This document shows positions 8,061-16,878 of a DNA stretch of 64,000 nucleotides, one piece after another; the stretch's first letter is position 1, and each line of letters starts with the position of its first letter. Where the stretch lies: the NCBI GenBank assembly GCA_944325665.1, contig CALVAY010000003.1:1-64000 (forward strand). The letters run 5' to 3'. The DNA comes from Candidatus Gastranaerophilales bacterium (GTDB lineage: Bacteria; Cyanobacteriota; Vampirovibrionia; Gastranaerophilales; Gastranaerophilaceae). A program made the translations under genes and the position numbers. Below the pieces are notes generated by a model. That model was not told the origin of the DNA and did not search any database. It saw only the letters and a list, made by a program, of their open reading frames with translations.

Positions 8061-9698
8061 CTATAAATTATTTAACAACAGCAGCTCTAAGTTATGCTTC
8101 GCCTCTTGATGCTCGGAATCAACGGAAAGCACTCTTCTGTATGTGTCAATTGCCAAGTCCTTATTACCTGTTAATTCGTATGCTAAAGCAAGGTTATACA
8201 AGGTATCAGAATCATCAGGATTAAAGTTCAGGATTTCCTTGAACTGCTCAATTGCCGTTGAATATTCCAATTGTCTGGTAAGAGCTATTGCATAAGCTTT
8301 TTTCGATTTAACATCCAGCGGATTAATACTTATTGCATCAAAATAGGCCGTTTTAGCGTTTTTTATATCGCCTAATTCATCATAGACACAACCGAGAGCA
8401 AAGTAATATTTAGACTCCTGAGGAGAAATTGAAATTGCGCGCCTAAAATTGCCGATAGCATCTTGAAAGCTTTTAATTTGAGCATTACATTTTCCGAGCT
8501 TATAATAAATTTCGGAGTTATCTTGGTCATATTTAAGACCGTCAATAAACTTGTCAAAAGCCTTGTTGTATTCGCCCTGATTAAAAAGCTCCATAGCCCA
8601 GCTTGAAATGATGCCCGAAATGTATTTTCTTATAATTTCCGTTTGTTCGTAAGGCAGATTTTCAATTAGATTTTCATACAATTCGACAGCCTTTTCATAC
8701 TGACTGTCGGCAACATAAGCCTGTGCCAAGGTGTATGCAAGAGAATCCTCTGTTGGGAAATCTGCCCTTAAATTAGACAAGATTTCGATAGCTTCTTTTT
8801 GTTTATTTGAATTAATTAAAATTTCACAAAACTGATTTTGATAATGCAAGTAATGTCCGCTTTGCGAACCTTCAATATCAATTAGACGTCTGTATGAATT
8901 TAGGGCTTCATCCCAGTTTTTATTGTCAAAATACACTTGAGCTAATTTCTCAAGATAGTCAATATTTTCACTATTAAGCTCTAAAAGCTTTTTATAACAG
9001 TCAATACAGCGTTGCCAATCTTGTTTCTTTTCTGACAACTCCGCAATCTTTGAGAGAACCTCACAATTATCCGGTTCAAGCTGCACTATTTCAAGATAAA
9101 TTTCAAGAGCTTCATCATATTTTTCATCCTGCAAATAAAGCTTTGCGATAATATTTTTAAGTTTTAAAATCTCTCCCTCAACGTCTTCAGCCTCAAGAAG
9201 TTTTTTATACATTCTGATTGCTTTATTTGGTATGGAAATATCTTTATACAATGAAGCAAGGTGGCGAATAGCGACAATATCGTTAGGGTTATATCTGTAT
9301 ATATCCTCATAAACCAACAATGCTTTACGCTTATTACCGTCTTTTAAGTATATTTTAGCCAAAAGTTGTTTAGATTCAATGTCAGAAGGCATTATTTTTA
9401 AAATTGCCTCTAAATGCAAGGCAGCAAAGTTTGTATTACCGGTTTCCAAATAAGAAGAAATTAAAAGCTTTCTCAATTCAATACTTTGGTATTTTTTGGA
9501 GAGTTCCTTTTTCAAAAACTGCTGCAACTCGGCATGATTACCACTCTTAAAAAGCTCTTGCGCCTTTGAAATTGCTTCATCCAAAGTCAATTCGCGAGGT
9601 GTTTTATCCTCGGTATTAAACAAAAATAAGAAATATACTCCAAGTACGATAAATACAAATATCAATAATGCACTTATCAATAATATATCGTGGTTCAT
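8061..9698 (-). CDS. Membrane-anchored TPR repeat protein
   Basis: 545 residues. One N-terminal transmembrane helix (about residues 5-27) is followed by about a dozen tetratricopeptide repeats through to the C terminus. Successive units show the W-x2-[LI]-G-x2-Y/A-x8-A-x-F pattern, for example YYKLGKCNAQIKSFQDAIGN and TLYNLALAYELTGNKDLAID. TPR arrays scaffold protein complexes. The partner is unknown. There is no SD: a TATAAT (minus strand, 9707-9712) ends 8 nt before the ATG, suggesting a leaderless or near-leaderless transcript. Confidence 0.85.
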   Translation of the reverse strand: MNHDILLISALLIFVFIVLGVYFLFLFNTEDKTPRELTLDEAISKAQELFKSGNHAELQQFLKKELSKKYQSIELRKLLISSYLETGNTNFAALHLEAILKIMPSDIESKQLLAKIYLKDGNKRKALLVYEDIYRYNPNDIVAIRHLASLYKDISIPNKAIRMYKKLLEAEDVEGEILKLKNIIAKLYLQDEKYDEALEIYLEIVQLEPDNCEVLSKIAELSEKKQDWQRCIDCYKKLLELNSENIDYLEKLAQVYFDNKNWDEALNSYRRLIDIEGSQSGHYLHYQNQFCEILINSNKQKEAIEILSNLRADFPTEDSLAYTLAQAYVADSQYEKAVELYENLIENLPYEQTEIIRKYISGIISSWAMELFNQGEYNKAFDKFIDGLKYDQDNSEIYYKLGKCNAQIKSFQDAIGNFRRAISISPQESKYYFALGCVYDELGDIKNAKTAYFDAISINPLDVKSKKAYAIALTRQLEYSTAIEQFKEILNFNPDDSDTLYNLALAYELTGNKDLAIDTYRRVLSVDSEHQEAKHNLELLLLNNL

Positions 9699-9706
9699 AA
9701 TAAATA

Positions 9707-9712
9707 ATTATA
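9707..9712 (-). promoter_or_regulatory. -10 box TATAAT 8 nt before TPR gene
   Basis: Perfect TATAAT on the minus strand, 8 nt from the ATG at 9698. It is related to the 6-nt leaderless promoters elsewhere in the window but slightly longer in spacing. Confidence 0.45.
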
Positions 9713-9749
9713 CATTTATTTGTTTAATTTAAAATATTTGTAAACTTCC

Positions 9750-9777
9750 TTTACATATTTTTAAATTACATTATGAT
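9750..9777 (+). promoter_or_regulatory. TTTACA-N16-TATGAT leaderless promoter
   Basis: The -35 TTTACA (9750-9755) and -10 TATGAT (9772-9777) are 16 nt apart. The -10 ends exactly 6 nt before ATG 9784. No SD is present. Confidence 0.55.
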
Positions 9778-9783
9778 AGTAAT

Positions 9784-10383
9784 ATGAAGAAAATATTAAC
9801 AACACTTTTTGCTTTAATGCTATTCTCACAAATCGCATACGCAGACGACAGTATGCTTGATATGGATATGGATTTTATCGACAATCCCTTTAAAAACCAA
9901 AAACCCGTATCAGAAGAGCAATTTGACAAAACCGTGCAACAATTAAGCACGCCAAGAAAAGGACTAATACAAAAATTTAAAGAGTTTTTAGGCAGAAATG
10001 AGCCTGAAAATGACCCTGCGCTTAAAAATTACAAATCAGACGATTTAAATAACGAAATGGGGCTAAAAATGGATGATGTTTACAACAAAAGACCCAACAT
10101 CATTCTTGCAGGCCCGATTATGGACTCATTTGGCAGAATTATTCCCGACGGGCATTACCAAGTTGAATTTCAAAACAAAGATAACGTAAAAAGTTTGAAC
10201 TTTATTCAAGGTGCCACAACATACGGAACAATCAGAGTCCATGACACAACTGACAGCTGGGAAGGTAACTCAATAATATACGCAAGAGTAGTTTACCCTT
10301 CTGAAGAAGTGGCAAAAATAATTTTTTCAAACTTAGATGAATGTGTTGAAGGCTACGCCAAGATAGTTCAACCCGAGTCTTAG
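9784..10383 (+). CDS. Exported hypothetical protein
   Basis: 199 residues with a clear signal peptide (KKILTTLFALMLF, predicted cleavage after AYA near residue 21). The mature protein starts with an acidic, Met/Asp-rich stretch (DDSMLDMDMDFID), then a polar linker and a compact C-terminal region (about 105-195) ending in GYAKIVQP. No family was recognised. It is expressed from its own probable leaderless promoter and converges on pyrG. A periplasmic location is inferred from the signal peptide. Confidence 0.75.
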   Translation: MKKILTTLFALMLFSQIAYADDSMLDMDMDFIDNPFKNQKPVSEEQFDKTVQQLSTPRKGLIQKFKEFLGRNEPENDPALKNYKSDDLNNEMGLKMDDVYNKRPNIILAGPIMDSFGRIIPDGHYQVEFQNKDNVKSLNFIQGATTYGTIRVHDTTDSWEGNSIIYARVVYPSEEVAKIIFSNLDECVEGYAKIVQPES

Positions 10384-10386
10384 TCG

Positions 10387-11991
10387 TTACTTTTTATTTT
10401 TTAATGCAGTCTTAACAAGTCCTAAGAATAGAGGGTGAGCTGCATTAGGTCTTGATTTAAACTCAGGGTGGAACTGACAAGCTACAAACCAATCATTTTT
10501 TGGATACTCAACAATTTCCGCCAATAAACCGTCAGGTGATTTACCACTGAATATTAAGCCGTTTTCTTCGATTATGTGTTTAAATTCATTGTTAACTTCA
10601 TATCTGTGTCTGTGGCGTTCGGAAATAATTTTCTTTCCGTACGCCTTTTGAGCTTTGGAGCCGTCTTTTAGGTGGCACTCATAAGCACCAAGCCTCATTG
10701 TTCCGCCATAACCGCCGACATTTTTCTGCTCAGCCATAAGGTCAATAACGGGATATTGCGTTTTTTCATCAAACTCGGTTGAATTAGCTCCCTTTAGACC
10801 TACAACATTTCTTGCATACTCAATAACCGCACACTGCATACCAAGGCACAAACCAAGGAAGGGAAGGTTGTTTTCACGTGCATATCTTATTACGTTCAGT
10901 TTGCCTTCAATACCCCTAAAGCCAAAGCCGCCCGGTACAACAAGGGCATCAACATCGCTTAGCATTTCTTGTGCCTTTTTATAGCTTGTGCAGTCTTCAC
11001 TCGCAAGCCACTTGATTTTAACTTTGGTATCACAGGCGCATCCTGCATGTTTTAGAGATTCAACAACCGAAATATAAGCATCATTTAATTCGGTATATTT
11101 ACCCGCAAGAGCAACTTTTAGTTCATGTTTAGGGTGTTTAATTTTATCAACCAAGTCTTTCCAATTTTTAAGATTTGGCAATTTATTTTTAACATTTAAA
11201 AGTTTCAAAACACTTTGAGCTAAGTTTTGATTTTCTAATGCCAAAGGAACTTCATAAATTGTATCCATATCGATACACTCAATTACGCAATCCTTTGAAA
11301 CAGAGCAAAATAGTGCAATTTTATCCTTTTCGGACTGAGATACGGGAACTTGCGTTCTTAAAACCAAAATTTCAGGTTGAATACCAAAACTTCTTAAGGT
11401 ATTTACACTGTGTTGAGAAGGCTTTGTTTTAAGCTCGCCCGATGTAGGTAAGTATGGAAGAAGGGTAACGTGAATTGAAATAGAGTTACCAACACCTACT
11501 TCAGATCTAAATTGTCTTATTGATTCAATAAAAGGCAAGCCTTCAATGTCGCCTATCGTACCGCCGATTTCGGCAATAAGAAAATCAGGATTAAATTGCT
11601 TAACAACTTTTTGTATTCTTGATTTAATTTCGTTTGTGATGTGAGGAATGGTTTGAACGGTAGCACCAAGGTATTCACCTTGTCTTTCTTTGTTAATAAC
11701 GGTTTGGTAAACACTGCCCGATGTAACATTATTAAACTTACCCAAAGAGGTATCAATAAATCTTTCGTAATGACCTAAATCCAAGTCAGTTTCAGCACCG
11801 TCATCGGTAACAAAAACTTCACCGTGTTGAAAAGGACTCATTGTACCGGGGTCAACGTTAATATAAGGGTCAAATTTTTGAACCGTAACACTATAGCCTC
11901 TTGCGCGCAAAAGATTGCCTAAAGAGGCGGCTACAATCCCTTTTCCTAAAGAGCTAACTACACCGCCTGTAATAAAAATATATTTTGTCAT
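10387..11991 (-). CDS. pyrG: CTP synthase
   Basis: Makes CTP from UTP, ATP and glutamine. The N-terminal amidoligase domain opens with [17 protein letters not shown] and its P-loop. The C-terminal class I glutaminase (about residues 295-530) shows the nucleophile motif LGLCLGMQ and the HPEF catalytic pair. The length, about 534 residues, is typical. I start at ATG 11991 with SD GAGGTG, in preference to an in-frame GTG 6 nt upstream. It follows gatC by 13 nt and is probably in its operon. Confidence 0.95.
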   Translation of the reverse strand: MTKYIFITGGVVSSLGKGIVAASLGNLLRARGYSVTVQKFDPYINVDPGTMSPFQHGEVFVTDDGAETDLDLGHYERFIDTSLGKFNNVTSGSVYQTVINKERQGEYLGATVQTIPHITNEIKSRIQKVVKQFNPDFLIAEIGGTIGDIEGLPFIESIRQFRSEVGVGNSISIHVTLLPYLPTSGELKTKPSQHSVNTLRSFGIQPEILVLRTQVPVSQSEKDKIALFCSVSKDCVIECIDMDTIYEVPLALENQNLAQSVLKLLNVKNKLPNLKNWKDLVDKIKHPKHELKVALAGKYTELNDAYISVVESLKHAGCACDTKVKIKWLASEDCTSYKKAQEMLSDVDALVVPGGFGFRGIEGKLNVIRYARENNLPFLGLCLGMQCAVIEYARNVVGLKGANSTEFDEKTQYPVIDLMAEQKNVGGYGGTMRLGAYECHLKDGSKAQKAYGKKIISERHRHRYEVNNEFKHIIEENGLIFSGKSPDGLLAEIVEYPKNDWFVACQFHPEFKSRPNAAHPLFLGLVKTALKNKK

Positions 11992-12004
11992 CCTCACCTC
12001 AAGT

Positions 12005-12286
12005 TTAATTTATCTTCGGAACCTTAAAGAAGTCCTCTTCCTGCTCTGGAGCGTTCGCCATAAGCTCCTCTCGGGTATTTTCGTACTTGACGACGTCTTC
12101 ACGCATAACATTATAAAACTCCATAGCATGATTCATGGGTTCGACGCCTTCAGTATTAACTTCATTCATTTGTTCCACATATTTTAAAATGTCGCCAAGC
12201 TGTTTTGAAAATTTGACTTTTTCTTCTTCACTTAACTCAAGTCTTGCAAGTTTAGCAACATGTTCAACATCTTTAATTTCAATCAT
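12005..12286 (-). CDS. gatC: Asp/Glu-tRNA amidotransferase subunit C
   Basis: A 93-residue subunit of the GatCAB amidotransferase, which makes Gln-tRNA or Asn-tRNA by transamidation. The family opening [17 protein letters not shown] and a C-terminal [14 protein letters not shown] are intact. SD AGAGGA lies upstream. gatB is about 9 kb away on the same strand and gatA is not in the window, so the complex is encoded at scattered loci. Confidence 0.93.
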   Translation of the reverse strand: MIEIKDVEHVAKLARLELSEEEKVKFSKQLGDILKYVEQMNEVNTEGVEPMNHAMEFYNVMREDVVKYENTREELMANAPEQEEDFFKVPKIN

Positions 12287-12339
12287 ATTTTTGTCCTCTT
12301 AAAATAATCTAGCAAAAAAAAATAAATAATGCAAAGATA

Positions 12340-12369
12340 TTGCAAAAGTCTAAAGAAATGTAATATAAT
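12340..12369 (+). promoter_or_regulatory. TTGCAA-N18-TATAAT leaderless promoter
   Basis: The perfect -10 TATAAT (12364-12369) ends 6 nt before ATG 12376, and TTGCAA (12340-12345) is a plausible -35. No SD precedes the gene. Confidence 0.55.
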
Positions 12370-12375
12370 CAAGTA

Positions 12376-13026
12376 ATGGGAAGAAAGTACAATATTCTTA
12401 TAGTAGAGGATCACGCGCTAACCCGATTTGCATTAAAGACATCTCTTGGGGATACGGATTTTATTGGAGATGTTTATAAAGCATCTTGCGCACAAGAAGC
12501 ATATAACATACTTGCAACAAAAGAAGTTGATTTAGTAATAATGGACTTAGGTTTGCCCGATACAAACGGAGTTGTTGCTACTCAAGAAATTAAGAAAATG
12601 TACAAAAAAATTAAAGTCATTATCTTAACTTCCCACAATGAAGAAAATGAAGTAATTAAATGCTTAGAAGCCGGAATTAGCGCATATTGCTCGAAAGATA
12701 TTAAGCCTGATAAACTTATTGAACTTATAAGGGATATTTTAAACGGAAATCTTTGGTTTGACTCAACCGTTTCTCAATATGTCCTTAAAACACAAAGAAC
12801 AAAAGCGCAAAGCAAACAAAAAGAGGATGTTTACAATCTGACACTTAAGGAAAAGAAAGTGCTTTCACTTCTGGCTGACGGAAACTCAAATCAGCAGATA
12901 GCAAAGAAGCTTAATATTTCGATTAACACAACAAAAGTTCATGTGTGTAATATATTGCAAAAGCTCTCGGTAGATGACAGAACGCAAGCTGCAATTAAAG
13001 CAATTAAAGAAAATATTTTGGGATAG
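12376..13026 (+). CDS. NarL/LuxR-type response regulator
   Basis: 216 residues. The receiver domain (about 5-122) has the acidic pair Glu11-Asp12, phospho-acceptor Asp57 (IMDLGLPD) and a switch lysine (SKDIKP). The C-terminal LuxR/GerE HTH domain (about 150-212) has LTLKEKKVLSLLADG and NISINTTKVHVCNIL. It is predicted to bind DNA when phosphorylated. No histidine kinase is adjacent. It is the first gene of a tandem regulator pair, with the second starting 9 nt downstream. Confidence 0.92.
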   Translation: MGRKYNILIVEDHALTRFALKTSLGDTDFIGDVYKASCAQEAYNILATKEVDLVIMDLGLPDTNGVVATQEIKKMYKKIKVIILTSHNEENEVIKCLEAGISAYCSKDIKPDKLIELIRDILNGNLWFDSTVSQYVLKTQRTKAQSKQKEDVYNLTLKEKKVLSLLADGNSNQQIAKKLNISINTTKVHVCNILQKLSVDDRTQAAIKAIKENILG

Positions 13027-13035
13027 AGGTAATAA

Positions 13036-13665
13036 ATGGCGACACTTGGGAAAATTTTAATAATTGACGATAATCCGAAACTTTTAGAAGATGCTCTTCC
13101 TATGTACGGATACGAAGTAAGTGCTGCAAATGACGGGCTTATGGGCTTAAAAGTTTTATGCGAGGAAGAAGAACCATTTGACTTAGTTCTTCTTGATGTT
13201 GTTATGCCAAACCTCGACGGATGGGAAACACTTAAAAGAATTAGGGAAAATGAAGCTACGAAGCACATCCCGATAATTATGCTAACGGCAGTAAATGAAG
13301 ACAATAAACAAATTTCAGGACTAAAATTCGGTGCGGATGACTACATTACAAAACCGTTTATTCTGCCCAATTTATTGGCAAGAATTGAAGCCCTTTTAAG
13401 ACGCTCTAAATGGGTAAATGAGAGAAAGCACGCAAGCGCACTGCCTTTTGTATCATCAGAGCCGATTGTTCCGCTAACTTCAAGAGAAAAAGAGATTTTA
13501 ACACTGGTTGCAAAAGGTAAAAGCAATGCTGATATTGCACAAAAACTTTTTGTAAGAGAAGTTACTGTTAAAACTCACCTCAACAGTATTTATAAGAAAT
13601 TAAATGTTGATAACCGTGTTCAGGCAGTACTTTTAGCTATACAAACAGGAATTATAGACGGTTAA
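13036..13665 (+). CDS. LuxR-type response regulator
   Basis: 209 residues. The receiver domain (about 5-122) has Asp11-Asp12, phospho-acceptor Asp54 (LLDVVMPNLDG) and the ITKPF lysine. The LuxR HTH is at about 145-205 (LTSREKEILTLVAKGKSNADIA). The receiver resembles OmpR-class receivers (PF motif after the lysine, a linker LLRR) whereas the output is LuxR-type, a mix seen in cyanobacterial regulators. SD AGAGG lies 7 nt upstream. It is cotranscribed with the preceding regulator, which suggests a cascade or heterodimer, though this is inference. Confidence 0.9.
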   Translation: MATLGKILIIDDNPKLLEDALPMYGYEVSAANDGLMGLKVLCEEEEPFDLVLLDVVMPNLDGWETLKRIRENEATKHIPIIMLTAVNEDNKQISGLKFGADDYITKPFILPNLLARIEALLRRSKWVNERKHASALPFVSSEPIVPLTSREKEILTLVAKGKSNADIAQKLFVREVTVKTHLNSIYKKLNVDNRVQAVLLAIQTGIIDG

Positions 13666-13733
13666 AGATAATTTTACTTGACTAATAAGAAAAATATCAG
13701 AAAATAAAAGAAAGAGTTATAAGGAAAGCAGAT

Positions 13734-14264
13734 ATGAAATCAAAAGACGAAATAATCAGTTTAATCTTAAATAACAAAGATGAATTTAAGGCTTATAGCG
13801 AATCAAACGGCAATATTATACTTGATGAATGCGACTTAAGCTGTGTGGATATTTCTGATATTGATTTTGTAAATATTGACTTTTCAGGCACATCATTTGC
13901 CGAAAGCTCACTTACAAACGTCAACTTCACAGGTTGCGATTTAACCGGCGCAAACTTTTCAAGAGCAAATGTTTGCGAGTGTGATTTTAGCGAAGCAACG
14001 CTTAACAGTGCAGACTTTAGCTACGCAAGCGCAACATACTGCAACTTTACAGACAGCGACCTTGCAGGCTGCAACTTCTGCGAAACAGACTTAAGCGAAA
14101 GTGATTTCAGCTCAAGCCAAAACCTTAGCGCATGCAGATTTGACGAAAGCACAATTTGGCCTGATAGCGAAAAACTGCCTGAAGACTTTGATTCTACTTA
14201 TAATTACGACCTATCTTCCCTTCAAGACGAGGAAGATACACAATCCCAAGATTTTGGATATTAA
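13734..14264 (+). CDS. Pentapeptide repeat protein
   Basis: 176 residues. From about residue 28 to 130 it consists of A(D/N)LXX-type pentapeptides (for example CDLTGANFSRANVCECDFSE), predicted to form a right-handed quadrilateral beta-helix. It is unusually cysteine-rich: nine Cys, mostly at equivalent repeat positions. A 30-residue acidic tail follows. Function is not predictable from the repeats. SD AAGGAAAG supports the start. It lies 68 nt after the tandem regulators on the same strand. Confidence 0.85.
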   Translation: MKSKDEIISLILNNKDEFKAYSESNGNIILDECDLSCVDISDIDFVNIDFSGTSFAESSLTNVNFTGCDLTGANFSRANVCECDFSEATLNSADFSYASATYCNFTDSDLAGCNFCETDLSESDFSSSQNLSACRFDESTIWPDSEKLPEDFDSTYNYDLSSLQDEEDTQSQDFGY

Positions 14265-14274
14265 TTAAAAAACA

Positions 14275-14283
14275 TGCTATAAA
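14275..14283 (+). promoter_or_regulatory. TGC-TATAAA extended -10, leaderless promoter
   Basis: TGC-TATAAA (-10 at 14278-14283) followed by 6 nt and ATG 14290. No SD is present. Confidence 0.6.
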
Positions 14284-14289
14284 GTTATT

Positions 14290-15177
14290 ATGCATATAAA
14301 AATCATCACATATATAATGCTTGCTTTAATGCTCGTTAATAACACGGCACTTGCAAGCGAAATAAGACTAGGGGATCAGGAAGAGCATAAAATTCAGTAC
14401 GATGAGCAGGTAAGAACACTTAAGGGTTCACTGTTTATCAATAACAACGAAGATGCTCAAATTATTGTGGATAAACAGCAAAAAAGCGATATGGAGGACT
14501 TGGAAAACCTCTGGAATGCCACTGTTGACACAAATCCTTTGATTAAATTTTGTCTTAAAAAGCTCGCAATACCCGAAGACCAAAGACGTGTCCATTCCTC
14601 ATTTATGGCAAAAAGCATGAGCGCTCTTTTAAGCGGAGCTTCAATGTTGCCTTCTTTTATGGGGATGCATTATTCAATTCAGTCCGCATCCTTTGCAGCA
14701 GCAAGACTTGCCAATAACTTAATTAACAAAGATAACTACAAAAAACTTCAAGACGTTCCTTTGACTGATACAGAGGCAATTGAGCTTGCTGCGCTAATTG
14801 AAGACCTTCAGGATGAAATTGTAGTTACATATTATAACTACAAAGGGGCTCTTATGCGTCTTAAAGATTGTAGAGCGCAACTTTTGTTGTATAACAAAAA
14901 TTACAGTCAGGCATTAGCTAAAAACGATACTCTTGAAATCTCGGTTGCATCCGCACAGTGGGAAGAGCAGCTAATCGAAGAATACCGAATAAAACAGGAT
15001 GTCAAAAAATATCATTTAATGCTTGAAAGACTTGCAGGCAAAGAAACAACCGATAATTTAAACATTGCCCAATATAGTCTTAAAACTCAAAACGTTGACT
15101 TAAACGACATAAACTTTAAAAAGAAACAAATTCCGGTAAATATTGAGGCACAAAATGCTGTCAAAAAGAATAATTAG
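14290..15177 (+). CDS. Exported helical protein, TolC-like helices
   Basis: 295 residues with a signal peptide (cleavage near ALA|S, residue 23). A mid-region hydrophobic segment (about 117-140, SALLSGASMLPSFMG) is followed by a long helical region (about 165-255) whose spacing and polarity resemble the coiled helices of outer-membrane efflux proteins. It is paralogous to the next gene: both share a leading [D]LxxLW segment, the central hydrophobic patch and the final LERLAG/LENLVG motif. It is probably an envelope protein. The family is unrecognised. Confidence 0.7.
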   Translation: MHIKIITYIMLALMLVNNTALASEIRLGDQEEHKIQYDEQVRTLKGSLFINNNEDAQIIVDKQQKSDMEDLENLWNATVDTNPLIKFCLKKLAIPEDQRRVHSSFMAKSMSALLSGASMLPSFMGMHYSIQSASFAAARLANNLINKDNYKKLQDVPLTDTEAIELAALIEDLQDEIVVTYYNYKGALMRLKDCRAQLLLYNKNYSQALAKNDTLEISVASAQWEEQLIEEYRIKQDVKKYHLMLERLAGKETTDNLNIAQYSLKTQNVDLNDINFKKKQIPVNIEAQNAVKKNN

Positions 15178-16027
15178 TGCACTCAATGCACTTTTATTGA
15201 TGATATTTATGTCAGCCCCGTCATTAGGGCTTACTTTTGATGACCTCAATTCGCCAAGACCGGCTGCAAACAGAATGGGTGTAGGGCAAAATCCCGAAAA
15301 ACCTTTTGAAGAAATTAAAACAAACAAAAACACTGTTTCAACAAAAACACAAATACAAAATGTCGGAAATGAATCTTATGCGGATTTAAGCCTAAAACGT
15401 CTGGCACAAGATGTTTCTTACGATTTAAGCATTGAACAAGATGAACTGCTTGCAGATTTACAAGTGCTTTGGGCGGCAGCAGCTCAAAGAAGTGAAACAA
15501 TTAAATATACAATCTATAAGCTTTCAAACCCTGATGAAAATAAGCCCGATGAAGGCATAATTAAAAAAATCATTAAACCGATAGCAAGCTTCTCGACAAT
15601 TGCAGGAACAGCCTTAAGTTCAAACCCTTATATGGCATCAGGAGCATTAATTGGTGGCGGACTATTGGGAGCATTAGTTAAAGACGATAAGGAAATAAAC
15701 TATAAATTTACAAAAGTAACTGATGCTGATATGGTTCTTTTGGTCAGAAAAATTGATGATTTGCAGAAAAAACTGCTAAATTTATACATTGATTACAGAA
15801 CAAAAAAAGAACTTATGACAATGACACTTGAAAATTTGGATAAAAGACGCGAGATATATAATAAATCGCAAAATTTAAGAAGAGAAGAGCTGATTATAGC
15901 CGATGTATATTACAGAAATGCACAAAATGCGGCAAAAAGAGCCGAGTCTGACTTTTGGGCCTCAAGGATGATTTTAGAAAACCTTGTAGGGGAAGAAGTA
16001 CTGGCGCAGATAGAAAATAAAAAATAA
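15155..16027 (+). CDS. Exported helical protein, paralogue
   Basis: About 290 residues with a signal peptide (ISALNALLLMIFMSAPSLG). It contains ADLQVLWAAAAQRSETIKY, a glycine-rich hydrophobic segment (about 155-180, ASGALIGGGLLGALV) and a C-terminal TolC-like helical hairpin ending in ILENLVGEEVLAQ. I start at ATG 15155, which has SD GAGG 7 nt upstream, rather than an in-frame start at 15143. It overlaps the preceding paralogue by 23 nt, so the two are translationally coupled and may form a hetero-complex. Confidence 0.72.
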   Translation: MLSKRIISALNALLLMIFMSAPSLGLTFDDLNSPRPAANRMGVGQNPEKPFEEIKTNKNTVSTKTQIQNVGNESYADLSLKRLAQDVSYDLSIEQDELLADLQVLWAAAAQRSETIKYTIYKLSNPDENKPDEGIIKKIIKPIASFSTIAGTALSSNPYMASGALIGGGLLGALVKDDKEINYKFTKVTDADMVLLVRKIDDLQKKLLNLYIDYRTKKELMTMTLENLDKRREIYNKSQNLRREELIIADVYYRNAQNAAKRAESDFWASRMILENLVGEEVLAQIENKK

Positions 16028-16381
16028 CTATTTTTTCCGTACTCTTATAATCCACTTAAGATTAGTATCGACAGTTTCATCAGTAAAGAGATTTAAATTG
16101 GGCAAGTAATCAATTCCACCCAAAGCCTCTTTTAGTTCTGCAAGAGAGGGGTCATCCAAACTTTGCCCGCTGCATTCAATCCAATTGAGCGGTATATTTG
16201 GGCCATACCACATAACAATAGAGCCAACAGGCACACTGTCTGAATCTTCATGGATAACCTTAACGGTTGCAGGCGGCTCTTTAGCTTTTTTTGTCATAAC
16301 GGGAGCCATAATAACAAGCATAATTGACACCATTAAGACAACAATTAACATTTCAGCTAACGTAAAACCATGTCTTTTCAT
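16028..16381 (-). CDS. Pilin-like protein with tail-collar-like C terminus
   Basis: About 117 residues. The N terminus is a classical type IV prepilin: short basic leader, cleavage between Gly5 and Phe6, Glu at mature position 5 (FTLAE) and a hydrophobic helix (about 6-28). The remainder does not look like a pilin globular domain but like a phage tail-collar module: PVGSIVMWYGPNIPLNWIEC near the middle, LPNLNLF, and a terminal KWIIRV strand. Such a fusion would put a collar fold on a pilus-type helix. SD AGGGGAAA supports ATG 16381. It is the last gene of the riboswitch-led operon. Confidence 0.75.
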   Translation of the reverse strand: MKRHGFTLAEMLIVVLMVSIMLVIMAPVMTKKAKEPPATVKVIHEDSDSVPVGSIVMWYGPNIPLNWIECSGQSLDDPSLAELKEALGGIDYLPNLNLFTDETVDTNLKWIIRVRKK

Positions 16382-16382
16382 A

Positions 16383-16865
16383 TTAATTTCCCCTATAAAC
16401 TTGTTGAGCATTTTTTGAACGTAAATATTCAAGAATAGCGCCGCCTATTTCTTCAGTCGGGTCAAAGTAAGGACAGTTTGGATAAAAGGTCTGCTTTAAA
16501 AACATTTTGTTCAATGGCCCAAACGCGTCAGGTATAAGCGTTTTTCTATAAATTCCCGAAAGCAGAACCTGAATATTTGGAGAATTTGTATCATTAAATC
16601 TTGAAAGAGTCGGATAAATATTTTCAACACCTTTTACTTTTTTATCTATCATTCTATCCAAAATATAAAGTCCCTCACAAACGGCCTTCTCGTCTTTTGC
16701 AATTCTAAGTGCGTTTTCAACATAGGGAAGAGCATTCTCACCCTCGCTTAGAATTTTATCTATCTTTTTGTAGTCAAATATACAATAATTTCTTGCAGAA
16801 TTCGGCAACTGAACATTTCTGCCTAAATTTTGAATATTAAAAGCTACAATCGGGTTTATGCTCAT
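16383..16865 (-). CDS. HEAT-like helical protein
   Basis: 160 residues without signal peptide or membrane helix. The region about 40-120 has HEAT/ARM-like helical pairs (ALPYVENALRIAKDEKAVCE, GLYILDRMIDKK). The N terminus is MSINPIVAFNIQNLGR. No function is known. SD GAGG lies 5 nt before the ATG. It lies 13 nt after the membrane protein gene and is followed 1 nt later by the pilin-like gene, so it is part of the operon begun at 19120. Confidence 0.65.
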   Translation of the reverse strand: MSINPIVAFNIQNLGRNVQLPNSARNYCIFDYKKIDKILSEGENALPYVENALRIAKDEKAVCEGLYILDRMIDKKVKGVENIYPTLSRFNDTNSPNIQVLLSGIYRKTLIPDAFGPLNKMFLKQTFYPNCPYFDPTEEIGGAILEYLRSKNAQQVYRGN

Positions 16866-16878
16866 TTTACCTCAATTA

